Below, piece after piece: positions 34,739-42,567 of a stretch of 60,888 nt of DNA; position 1 is the stretch's first letter, and each line of letters starts with the position of its first letter. A program made the position numbers and the translations under genes. Below the pieces are notes generated by a model, which had not been told where the DNA came from, made no database searches, and was given only the letters and a program-made list of their open reading frames with translations. The stretch is from CAZVAR01 sp964625225 (GTDB lineage Bacteria > Pseudomonadota > Alphaproteobacteria > JAJUGE01). The stretch covers positions 1 through 60,888 of the forward strand of contig CAZVAR010000006.1 in the NCBI GenBank assembly GCA_964625225.1, read 5' to 3'.

Positions 34739-35961
34739 GCGTCCTTTCCCCGGTGTGCGGCCTCCCGGTCGATCGTGAAGAGCTCCTGCGGTCGGCCGAT
34801 GCCGCGTAACGCATATCGACCGAGGGAGACCAGCCAATCGCGGCCCCGGCCAGCCGCTGCGGCGAAAGCGGAGGAGACGATGATCCGCTGGTCGAGCGAA
34901 CGGCACATCGCCGAGATCCGGCTCGCCTCATTGACCGCAGGACCGAGCACCGTGAAATCGAGGCGGCTGCGGCTGCCGAAATTTCCGTACAGCAAGTCGC
35001 CGACATGGAGCGCCAAGTAGACGTCGGTGATCGCCGTGCCCTCGTTCCACCTCCGCTCGTTCAGTGCCGCCAGCCGTACCTCCGCCTCCAGCGCAGCGCC
35101 CAATGACCGGCCGCAGGCCTGGGACTGCGCGTCATCGGGGAAGATGGCAAGAATCCCGTCGCCCATGAATTTGAGGACGTCCCCACCATGGGCCTCGATC
35201 ACCTCGACCAAGCATTCGGCGTAATCGTTCAGCAGCCCAAGAATGTGGTCGCGCTCGATCGAATCGGAGATCCGCGTGAACCCCGCCAAATCGCTGTACC
35301 AGATCACTGCGCGGATCGTCTCGGCACGACCGCGCACGATATTGCCTTTGAGCACCCGTTCGGCGGCATCCCTGCCAAGATAGGTGTTCAGCAATGTACG
35401 GGCCGTCCCGATCGACCCGGCGAGATGGACGCAGACGGCGAGGACCGGCACCACGCGCGCCAGCAGCGCAATCTCCTCGTCGCGATAGCCGCCCGGACGG
35501 TCGATCGTCCACGAGCAGACCATGCCTTCGACCGCGCCGAGCCGCGCGGCCTCGCCCAGGCCGACGGCGAAGGCGACATAATCGGTGGCTCCTTCGGAGG
35601 CGAAGCGGGCCAGGAGGGGGAATGCTGCTGTCCAACGGGGTTCGGCCAGACGGCACCGCAGCCGTGGGAGACGATGCTCCAGCATGTAGAAGAACGGGCT
35701 GCGTCTCCACTCATCCCGGTCGGACAACGGGTCGTCGCGCGCAAAGTCCTGGCCGGCCACACCGTCGCCCCGAACCCACCAGTAGCCACGCGAGTCCACT
35801 GTCGGGTGAAGCAGATCCGAGCCCATGGCGGCGCGCATCAACGGCAAACCTTGTGCGACCAGCCGGTCGCATAAGCCTTCGAGCAGAGTATGCTCCCTGG
35901 CGCCGCCCAACGCCGCTGTGGTCAGCCAATCGATCACCGGCAATGCCGCATCCTTGTCCAT
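34735..35961 (-). CDS. Class III adenylate/guanylate cyclase with N-terminal sensor domain
   Basis: This is a 408-residue soluble protein. Residues about 1-190 form a GAF-like or otherwise unassigned sensor module without membrane helices. The cyclase homology domain starts near 215. Metal-binding residues are Asp224 (WYSDLAGFTRI) and Asp268 (KFMGDGILAIFP), the base-selecting Asp335 lies in DFTVLGPAVNEASRI, and transition-state residues are Asn344 and Arg348. All are present, so activity, most likely cAMP synthesis, is expected. The N-terminal pattern (SWTIDRPGGYRDEEIALL) resembles a recurring family of rhizobial-type cyclases. Its stop overlaps that of the convergent EmrB gene. Confidence 0.92.
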   Translation of the reverse strand: MDKDAALPVIDWLTTAALGGAREHTLLEGLCDRLVAQGLPLMRAAMGSDLLHPTVDSRGYWWVRGDGVAGQDFARDDPLSDRDEWRRSPFFYMLEHRLPRLRCRLAEPRWTAAFPLLARFASEGATDYVAFAVGLGEAARLGAVEGMVCSWTIDRPGGYRDEEIALLARVVPVLAVCVHLAGSIGTARTLLNTYLGRDAAERVLKGNIVRGRAETIRAVIWYSDLAGFTRISDSIERDHILGLLNDYAECLVEVIEAHGGDVLKFMGDGILAIFPDDAQSQACGRSLGAALEAEVRLAALNERRWNEGTAITDVYLALHVGDLLYGNFGSRSRLDFTVLGPAVNEASRISAMCRSLDQRIIVSSAFAAAAGRGRDWLVSLGRYALRGIGRPQELFTIDREAAHRGKDA

Positions 35962-36180
35962 GAGGCGGTCTCCGCTCCGCGCCGGCCGAACGGGAGTCTA
36001 TAACACCGGGGGTGGTGGTCTGCCGCTCGCTGCGTAGAATGGCCGCAACGAAGAACAATGACCCTGGTCCGAGTTACGATACACGACCCCCTCTCCGGAA
36101 CGCGCGCGCCCTCGTCTGTCCCTCTCGACATCGCGTCGCGGGGTGCGGCCGTGCATGGCGGCGTAATTCGAGCCGTATAG

Positions 36181-37248
36181 ATGTCACGCCGCGCCCTGCG
36201 CCTGATCCTGCTCGCCCTCGTACCCCTGCTCGCTGTTGCGGGCGGTCTCCATCTATGGCTGACCGGTGGCCGCTACGTCTCCACCGAAAATGCCTACGTC
36301 AAGAACGACATCGTCGTGATCAGTACGGTGATCGACGGGCGCGTTACCGAGGTCGCCGTCGAGGATCACGAGCGGGTGGAGGCCGGCGACATCCTGTTCC
36401 GCATCGACCCGGAACCGCTCCGGATCGCACTGGCCGAGACCGAGGCGGAGCTGACGACCGTCGCCAACCGGCTGAGTGCCTTGCGTGCGGAATTTCGCGG
36501 CGCCCGCGTGGAGCTCGCCGAAGCCGAGGAGCGGGTTCGATTTCTCGATCGCCAGGCAGCGCGCACACGCAATCTCGAAGCGCGTGGCGCCGCCACCAGC
36601 GCGCGCCTGGATGAGGCCCAGTTCGAGTTGGCGGTCGCCCGGGAGCGGGTTGGCGCCATCCGCGCCAAAATGGCGCAAATCCTGGCCACTCTCGGCGGCG
36701 ACATCGACCTCCCGACCGAGCACCATCCCATGTACCTGGAGGCCCGCGCCCGCCGGGACCGTGCCGCCTACGACCTCCAGTGCGCCACGGTACGCGCACC
36801 GACAACCGGAATCGTTATGAACATGAAGCTCCAGCCCGGCGAGTATGTCGAGGCCGGAGACGCCATTTTCAGCATCGTTGTGAGCGAGCGCCCGTGGATC
36901 GAGGCCAATCTCAAGGAAACCGAGCTGACTCACGTCCGGGTCGGCCAAGCGGCCGAGATCATCGCCGACGCCTATCCGGATCGGCCGATACGCGCGGTCG
37001 TCGAGAGCATCAGTCCCGCCACCGGCGCCGAGTTCGCAGTTCTGCCACCGCAGAACGCCACCGGCAACTGGATCAAGGTGGTCCAGCGCCTTCCGGTTCG
37101 CCTGCGCCTCGTCGCCCCGCCGGCAGACCCGCCCTTGCGCGCGGGAATGACCGTGCGGGCCCGGATCGACACCGGCCGGCAGCGCAGCCTCTCGGCCCTG
37201 ATCGGCACGGTCTGGGCAGGCGGCCAAGCTTCCGAGCCGCGCCCCTGA
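36181..37248 (+). CDS. HlyD/EmrA-family membrane fusion protein
   Basis: This is a 355-residue periplasmic adaptor anchored by one N-terminal helix (LILLALVPLLAVAGGLHLWL). It shows the EmrA start YVSTENAYVKNDIVVISTVIDGRV, a lipoyl half-motif (VEDHERVEAGDILFRIDP), a long alpha-hairpin (about 85-170), the second lipoyl half (ATVRAPTTGIVMNM) and the C-terminal barrel VSERPWIEANLKETEL. It would link the EmrB-type exporter (33206-34738) to an outer-membrane channel; no TolC gene is in the window. The 219-bp space upstream lies between it and the divergent cyclase gene and must contain both promoters. Confidence 0.94.
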   Translation: MSRRALRLILLALVPLLAVAGGLHLWLTGGRYVSTENAYVKNDIVVISTVIDGRVTEVAVEDHERVEAGDILFRIDPEPLRIALAETEAELTTVANRLSALRAEFRGARVELAEAEERVRFLDRQAARTRNLEARGAATSARLDEAQFELAVARERVGAIRAKMAQILATLGGDIDLPTEHHPMYLEARARRDRAAYDLQCATVRAPTTGIVMNMKLQPGEYVEAGDAIFSIVVSERPWIEANLKETELTHVRVGQAAEIIADAYPDRPIRAVVESISPATGAEFAVLPPQNATGNWIKVVQRLPVRLRLVAPPADPPLRAGMTVRARIDTGRQRSLSALIGTVWAGGQASEPRP

Positions 37249-37342
37249 TCGGCCGGCGCCTCTTCAGCCGAATACTCGATGCAGAGCGCGAAGGGCCGCA
37301 TCCCGGGCGTTGTCCCCTTGGCCGGCTATCGCATCGGGCATG

Positions 37343-37375
37343 AAAAAGGCTGCCGGATCCGCGGATCCGGCAGCC
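37343..37375 (-). terminator. Rho-independent terminator of rpoH
   Basis: A perfect palindrome (37348-37375, two 14-nt arms with no free loop in the sequence) is followed on the minus strand by five T (37347-37343). It lies 26 bp beyond the rpoH stop and directly between rpoH and the converging EmrA-type gene. It has the textbook form of an intrinsic terminator for the minus strand. Confidence 0.9.
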
Positions 37376-37401
37376 CTTCTTGTACGCCTGCCGAAGCGCC
37401 G

Positions 37402-38292
37402 TCAGGCGGCGGCAGCGAGCGTCTGCGTCTGCGTCTGCTGCCGCAGGCTGCGGGCGGCGTTAAGGACGGCCTTCTGAAGCTTCTCGAAGGCACGAACCTC
37501 GATCTGCCGGACACGCTCCCGCGACACATTGAACTGATGGCTCAGCTCTTCCAGCGTCGAGGGATTCTCCTTCAGGCGACGCTCCAGCAGAATCTTGCGC
37601 TCGCGATCATTAAGCCGCTCCAGGGCCTGGCCCAGAAGCTGGCGCCGAAGCGCCAACTCGTCGGCATCGGCCACGAGGGTCTCCTGGTTGGGCCGGTCGT
37701 CGCGGAGTAGCTCAAGCCACTCCGTGTCACCCTCGGCGCCGATGGTGACGTTGAGCGAGCTGTCGGATGCCGCGAGCCGACGGTTCATCTCAACCACTTC
37801 GGCCTCCGGCACGTTCAGTTCCTCCGCGATCGTCCGCACCGTCTCGGGCGCGAGATCGCCGGCCTCGAGCTCCTGAAGCTGGGCTTTCAGCTTGCGCAGA
37901 TTGAAAAACAGCTTCTTCTGCGCCGCCGTCGTCCCCATCTTCACGAGCGACCAGGACCGCAGGATGTATTCCTGGATCGATGCCCGAATCCACCACATCG
38001 CATAGGTCGCGAACCGGAAGCCGCGGTCGGGATCGAACTTCTCCGCCGCCTGCATCAGGCCGACATTCCCTTCGGCGATAAGCTCGGCTACGGGCAGGCC
38101 GTAACCGGTGTAGCCACGCGCGATCTTGATCACGAGCCGCAGATGGCTGCCGACCAGCAGACGCAGCGCCTCAGGGTCGCCGCGGTCACGCCAGGCGCGT
38201 GCCAACTCCTGTTCCTGCTCGACGGTCAGCATCGGGAAGCGCTTCGCTTCCGCCAGATACTGCGCGAGCGTGTTATCCGAAATATGAGCCAT
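37402..38292 (-). CDS. rpoH: RNA polymerase sigma factor RpoH (sigma-32)
   Basis: RpoH directs RNA polymerase to heat-shock genes. The 296-residue protein has region 2 with GNVGLMQAAEKFDPDRGFRF and ATYAMWWIRASIQEYILRSW, then the RpoH box area AAQKKLFFNLRKLKAQ used in DnaK/FtsH control. Region 4 is the helix-turn-helix ELSHQFNVSRERVRQIEVRA. ATG 38292 has GAGGAGG six bases upstream. It is followed by a strong intrinsic terminator and preceded by a sigma-32-like promoter (38446-38474), so autoregulation is likely, as in Caulobacter. It is monocistronic by these signals. Confidence 0.97.
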   Translation of the reverse strand: MAHISDNTLAQYLAEAKRFPMLTVEQEQELARAWRDRGDPEALRLLVGSHLRLVIKIARGYTGYGLPVAELIAEGNVGLMQAAEKFDPDRGFRFATYAMWWIRASIQEYILRSWSLVKMGTTAAQKKLFFNLRKLKAQLQELEAGDLAPETVRTIAEELNVPEAEVVEMNRRLAASDSSLNVTIGAEGDTEWLELLRDDRPNQETLVADADELALRRQLLGQALERLNDRERKILLERRLKENPSTLEELSHQFNVSRERVRQIEVRAFEKLQKAVLNAARSLRQQTQTQTLAAAA

Positions 38293-38445
38293 ATCAAACC
38301 TCCTCGACGCCCCCAGACCCGGCCTGACGCGGCACGAAAAAGAGCCACGGGCCGCCTGACTCCAGGCCGGACCGTACCCTTGCGACCACCTCACTGTCCG
38401 AGTACCGCCGGAACCCTTGTGCGTTTCCCCACGGCGGCAAGTCTA

Positions 38446-38474
38446 TAGATGGGAACATCGCGCGAACTTTCAAG
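38446..38474 (-). promoter_or_regulatory. Sigma-32-type promoter upstream of rpoH
   Basis: On the minus strand CTTGAAA (38474-38468) is followed after 14 bases by CCCATCTA (38453-38446). This matches the heat-shock consensus CTTGAA, 13-17 bases, CCCCATNTA very closely. Transcription would begin near 38440 and give a leader of about 150 nt before rpoH. The remaining upstream sequence (38475-38799) holds no supported gene. Confidence 0.75.
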
Positions 38475-38799
38475 ACCCTCACAATGATCCAGAGCGGGAT
38501 TCGAAGTCTCATCCCGCCGCCCAGAAGCAGAACCGAAATCGACGGCTGCTGGTAGCGATCCCGGGAACTCAGGAAGAATCGGCTGGCCTTGACCGGAGCG
38601 GAACCGCCAATGTCATGCGGTACCGAGCGGAACCGAGCGCTGTCAATCTTGTTCCCGAGGCCGAGTGCACACGCACGCGAGGCCGCCTGCCAGGACAGAA
38701 TAAACCCGGCAGCCGACGTCTCCACCGCGTAGCTGCCTACGATATCATGATTGGCGCTCGGTTTGCAACAAGTAGCGCTCGCTTATGCCGGTCGACCGC

Positions 38800-39324
38800 T
38801 CACCTCGGCGGTCGCAGCGTGGGGTGGACGCGATAGCTGGTGCGTCGCCCTTGCGCAGCGGCGCTTGCGCGCCCGGCGGTCTCGACATGGCGCTCACCGG
38901 TGGGGAGATCCCGCTTCGGTAGTGCGATCGCAGCGGTCTCCACGGCCTGCCGCACTGCATCCAGGGCAATGAAACCGGTCAGCTCCCGATCCTCGTTCAG
39001 GACCGGAAGATGCCGGTGACCGGTCCGATCGAAGATCTGCCGGATGGCGGTCAGAGAGTCGCGCTCGTAACAGAAGTCGAGATCCGCACTCATCACGTCT
39101 CGAACCGCCGCGCGACCGGGATCGATCCGCCAGGGCGAGGTCTCACCGCGAACATCGGGACCGGTGATCACGCCGACCAGTTCGTCGGCGTCGACGACCG
39201 GCAGAATCGGGGTCTCCTCCCGTTCCAATCGGGCCATCGCCTCCCGCAGCGGGTGATCGGGATGGACCGCCTCGGTCGCCGGGACCATGAGGTCCGCGAC
39301 CCGTGGTTCCGTCTCGTTCGCCAT
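38800..39324 (-). CDS. CBS-domain pair protein
   Basis: This is a 174-residue cytoplasmic protein made of two CBS motifs: VADLMVPATEAVHPDHPLRE with PILPVVDADELVGVITGPDV, and VRDVMSADLDFCYERDSLTA with HRHLPVLNEDRELTGFIALD. Such pairs bind adenosine nucleotides and act as energy or ligand sensors, often without a fused enzyme. ATG 39324 has GAGG seven bases upstream; a longer frame to 39360 is less likely. The last 35 residues are arginine-rich and probably disordered. It is divergent from the TRAP-type binding protein. Confidence 0.9.
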   Translation of the reverse strand: MANETEPRVADLMVPATEAVHPDHPLREAMARLEREETPILPVVDADELVGVITGPDVRGETSPWRIDPGRAAVRDVMSADLDFCYERDSLTAIRQIFDRTGHRHLPVLNEDRELTGFIALDAVRQAVETAAIALPKRDLPTGERHVETAGRASAAAQGRRTSYRVHPTLRPPR

Positions 39325-39488
39325 GCACTCGCCTCGTCGGACCGGCTGCGGCCCGGCCATGCGGGCCGCTCATACCGATCCGGAAACGCCGTCCATCGCG
39401 CCTCGGTTCCCGAACACCCGCCCGACCGGCTATGCTGTCCCGGCCACGGGCGAGCCAACGCCCGATCCGCACCAGGGAGGACGCAGGA

Positions 39489-40520
39489 ATGCAGCATCAC
39501 ACCCGTTCCACGGCAGCGCTCGCGGCCACGATCGGCCTCGGCATCACAGCGGCGCAGGCGGCCGACAAGATCACCTGGAACCTGTCCACCTGGGGGCCGT
39601 CGCGGGCCTATACCGCCGGAATCGAAGAGATGGCGCGGTATGTCGAGGAGAAGTCCGGAGGCAACTTCGTCATCAAGATCCATTTCGGCGAGGCGATCTC
39701 CCCGGTCAAGGAGAACCTCGACGGCCTCAAACTCGGCGCCTTCGAGATGGCGACCATCTGCACCTCCTATCATCCGGGCAAGAACCCCGCCGTGATGGTC
39801 CTCGACCAGCCGTTCCTGCCGATCCCGACCCTGGAGATCCAGAGGATCGTCTCCGAGAAGGTCTACGATCACCCCGTAGTGATCGAAGAGATGCGGCGCT
39901 GGAACGCCGCGTATACGTACCGCAGCCTGCTTCCCCAGTCCGAGTTCATGGGCGGCGGCAAGGCTCCGAAGGAGCTCACGGACTGGCGCGGCATGCGCGT
40001 GCGCGCGCTCGGCGGGACCGGAAGCGCGATGGAGAAGCTTGGCGCGGTGCCGACGACCGTACCGGCTCCCGAGGTCTATACGGGGATCGAGCGCGGCATG
40101 TTCCAGGCCGCCGCCTTCCCGTTCAGCTATTCGCACGGCGCCTACAAGATCCACGAAGTCTCAAGCTGGTACACGTTCAACATGGCGCCGGGCTCCAATC
40201 ATTGCCCGACGCTGCACAGCATCTCCGCCTACGAAGCGCTGCCGGCGGAGTACCGCAAGCTGCTCGACGATTCCGTGCCGCACGCCTATGAGGCGCTGAT
40301 CGAGGGCTACAAGAAGGCGGACGCGAAGTGGATCCCGATCTTCGACGCGGCCGGGCTGGAGCGAATCGTCTACACGGACGCCCAAATGGAGGAGTTCCGG
40401 AAAATCGGCGCCGAGCCCGTCTGGCAGGACTGGGTCGCCGAGGTCACGGCCAAGGGCATTCCCGGCCAGGAACTGCTCGACTTGGTCCTGACCGAGGCGA
40501 AGAAGGCCACCGGCTCCTGA
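39489..40520 (+). CDS. TRAP transporter solute-binding protein, DctP family
   Basis: This is a 343-residue periplasmic binding protein with a Sec signal peptide ending near AQA (residues 21-24). It is followed by the TRAP DctP fold: KITWNLSTWGPSRAYTAGIE, the helix with NFVIKIHFGEAISPVKENL, and the DWRGMRVRALGGTGSAMEKLG strand carrying the carboxylate-binding arginine typical of the family. It has a good ribosome site (ggagg before the ATG). No DctQ or DctM permease gene is present in the window, so it is an orphan component here. The ligand is probably an organic acid. It ends 46 bp before the stop of a converging cupin gene, with a hairpin between. Confidence 0.93.
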   Translation: MQHHTRSTAALAATIGLGITAAQAADKITWNLSTWGPSRAYTAGIEEMARYVEEKSGGNFVIKIHFGEAISPVKENLDGLKLGAFEMATICTSYHPGKNPAVMVLDQPFLPIPTLEIQRIVSEKVYDHPVVIEEMRRWNAAYTYRSLLPQSEFMGGGKAPKELTDWRGMRVRALGGTGSAMEKLGAVPTTVPAPEVYTGIERGMFQAAAFPFSYSHGAYKIHEVSSWYTFNMAPGSNHCPTLHSISAYEALPAEYRKLLDDSVPHAYEALIEGYKKADAKWIPIFDAAGLERIVYTDAQMEEFRKIGAEPVWQDWVAEVTAKGIPGQELLDLVLTEAKKATGS

Positions 40521-40529
40521 AATTGCCGC

Positions 40530-40557
40530 GGCGGAGCCGGCGGACACCGGCTCCGCC
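40530..40557. terminator. Eleven-base-pair hairpin between converging genes
   Basis: The arms 40530-40540 (GGCGGAGCCGG) and 40547-40557 pair perfectly around a 6-nt loop, between the stops of the TRAP binding-protein gene and the cupin gene. It lacks a good T-tract on either strand, so a bidirectional but imperfect terminator is likely. Confidence 0.6.
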
Positions 40558-40566
40558 CGCCCGGCA

Positions 40567-41040
40567 TCAATAGGGCTCGCCGTTGCGACGGACGAAGCGG
40601 CGCTGCCGGCCAACCTGCCGAAGCTGCATGTCGATGTCCGGATAGTCCGTCTCGTCGCCCTCGGTGCGGTCGCCGACCTCGAGATAGACGGCGGGGCGAT
40701 CGGAGCGGTTCACCAGATGATGCCCGTCCGCCCGGCCGGCCGGGAAGCCGGCCACCATGCCCGGGCCCAGCGTCTGCGCGCCGGCATCGGTCACGAGCGT
40801 CAGCTCGCCCGACACGATATAGACGAACTCGTCCTGCCGCGTATGCCAGTGCCGCTGCGAGGATGCGGCACCCGGCGGGAGGGTCACCAGATTGACCCCG
40901 AAATTGCGAAGACCCAGCGCATCCCCCAGAGCGCGTTTCTCGCGCCCTGCGCACAGGGCAGCGAATGGCTCCGGATAGCTGGAGCCCGTGCGGGGCGGGA
41001 CGGTCGCGGGGTCGAGCGCGGGCGGCTTCGGTTCGGTCAC
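40567..41040 (-). CDS. Cupin-domain protein
   Basis: This is a 157-residue single-cupin protein. The metal-binding first motif is SQRHWHTRQDEFVYIVSGEL (His, His, Glu), and the second is GFPAGRADGHHLVNRSDRPA. It ends in an arginine-rich tail. It belongs to the common bacterial group of cupins annotated as transcriptional or sugar-related without known reaction. GTG 41040 has GGAG eight bases upstream and lies 19 bp after the stop of the TTC38-like gene on the same strand, so it is probably the last gene of that operon. Confidence 0.9.
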   Translation of the reverse strand: MTEPKPPALDPATVPPRTGSSYPEPFAALCAGREKRALGDALGLRNFGVNLVTLPPGAASSQRHWHTRQDEFVYIVSGELTLVTDAGAQTLGPGMVAGFPAGRADGHHLVNRSDRPAVYLEVGDRTEGDETDYPDIDMQLRQVGRQRRFVRRNGEPY

Positions 41041-41059
41041 GAACGGGTCTCCGGGATAA

Positions 41060-42454
41060 TCATGCGGTGCCGGAAAGCAGAGCGGCGGCCCGGTCACGGG
41101 CCATGGCGGCAGGCTCCGCCTCGCCGAGCGCATCCAGGATATGCGCGTAGCTCCTCCAGTCAGCAGCGCCGTTCGGCCTGAGCGCAAGCCGCTCCGCGAG
41201 CAGAGCGCGGGCCAGACGGTACCGGCCGGCGCGAATTGCGGAATCGATCAGCAGGCGGGCGAATACGTCCCGTTGCGCCCAGCTTCCGCCGAGCGGCTGC
41301 ATACGGTATCGGATCGGGAGCAGCAGGTCGACCGCACGACCGAAGTCGCGCCCCGTATAGGCGGCAACCGCTTCGGCCAGTGGCAAGGCGATCTCGCGCA
41401 GGATCGGCGCAATGCTGACATGCGGCGGCGCGGCGGCGGCGAAGGCGCGCATCGACTCCAGCATCTGCGTCAGCGCCTCCACCCGGCCCGTACACGCGAG
41501 CGGCATGACGAAATGCGCATCGTTGAAGGGCCGATTGTGATCGCCGATGCGGCTCTCGCAGACCTCCGGCAGCCCTTGCCAACGGTCGCCCACGTCGATC
41601 CCGAGCATTTCCAGGCGCAGCAGCATGGCGGCCGCGTTGGTGATGTCGAGATTGTCGTCGGACGGCTCCCGCCAGACCAGCCGGTCGAACTGGTCGAGCA
41701 CCGCCTCGTACTCCTCCAGCTCCAGATGGTAGAGACACCGATGCCACCAGACATGGTTGGCGAACGCGTTCCGGCTCGCCCAGACATTCTCGTGCCGATC
41801 CACCCATGCGATACCCTCGCGATGGCGGCCCTGCATCTCGAGGACGTGCGCGACGGCATGTCCGGCCCAGATGTCGTAGGGATTGAGCTCGACCGCACGC
41901 CGGCCCGCCGTCTCGGCGGCGGCGTAGTCGCCGGTCTCCTCCAGGCCGAAGGCGCGGCAGCCGAGCACATAGCCATAGCCCGGCACACGCTCATCCCAGC
42001 GGGGCAGGACCCGGGCGACGGAGTCCCGCATCGGCACGTTCTCGCCCAGGAAGAAATGTAGATAGTGCGTCAGGCGCAGCGCGAGGATGTCCAGCGGATG
42101 ATCGAGCAGGATCCCCTCGAAGAGGTCGATCGCCCGCCGCAGATCCATCGCGCACCAAGCGCCGAGCGCGGCGATGTGGGCGCGTTCGCGGGCATCGGCC
42201 CGCCCGGCGAGCCGTTCCGCCGCGGCGTGGGCCTCGCGGGCCTGCGCCAGCATCTCCCGCCTGCCGGCGAGATTCAGGAGATAGCCGCGCAGCGTATGCG
42301 CCATCGGCATCTCCGGGTCCGCGGCGAGCGTCTCGGCCAGACGGACCGGTGTTTCGGGATCGCTGGACAGATAGCCGTCGACGGTCCGGTCGAAACAGAC
42401 GACCGCGCTCTCGGTAGCGGCGGTGACGGGCAAGCCACGACTGTCGGTCAGCAT
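41060..42454 (-). CDS. TTC38-like tetratricopeptide repeat protein (copy 2)
   Basis: This is a 464-residue soluble helical-repeat protein. It aligns along its full length with animal tetratricopeptide repeat protein 38. Conserved stretches include ILLDHPLDILALRLTHYLHF, MRDSVARVLPRW, WAGHAVAHVLEMQGRHREG, ANHVWWHRCLYHLELEEYEA, FNDAHFVM and LLLPIRYRM-LGGSWAQRDVF. Function is unknown even in animals. It follows a paralogue (42568-43953) in the same direction, so it appears to be a tandem duplication. No signal peptide or membrane segment is present. Confidence 0.9.
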   Translation of the reverse strand: MLTDSRGLPVTAATESAVVCFDRTVDGYLSSDPETPVRLAETLAADPEMPMAHTLRGYLLNLAGRREMLAQAREAHAAAERLAGRADARERAHIAALGAWCAMDLRRAIDLFEGILLDHPLDILALRLTHYLHFFLGENVPMRDSVARVLPRWDERVPGYGYVLGCRAFGLEETGDYAAAETAGRRAVELNPYDIWAGHAVAHVLEMQGRHREGIAWVDRHENVWASRNAFANHVWWHRCLYHLELEEYEAVLDQFDRLVWREPSDDNLDITNAAAMLLRLEMLGIDVGDRWQGLPEVCESRIGDHNRPFNDAHFVMPLACTGRVEALTQMLESMRAFAAAAPPHVSIAPILREIALPLAEAVAAYTGRDFGRAVDLLLPIRYRMQPLGGSWAQRDVFARLLIDSAIRAGRYRLARALLAERLALRPNGAADWRSYAHILDALGEAEPAAMARDRAAALLSGTA

Positions 42455-42567
42455 GATCCCGGCCCCGAATCTGTGATAGCGTCAGGACAGCCCATGACCG
42501 TGGAACGCGCCGCCGGCAGGTCGCGACGGCACCCGCGGGGTGGCCCGGCCGGATCGCACCGGTCCGC

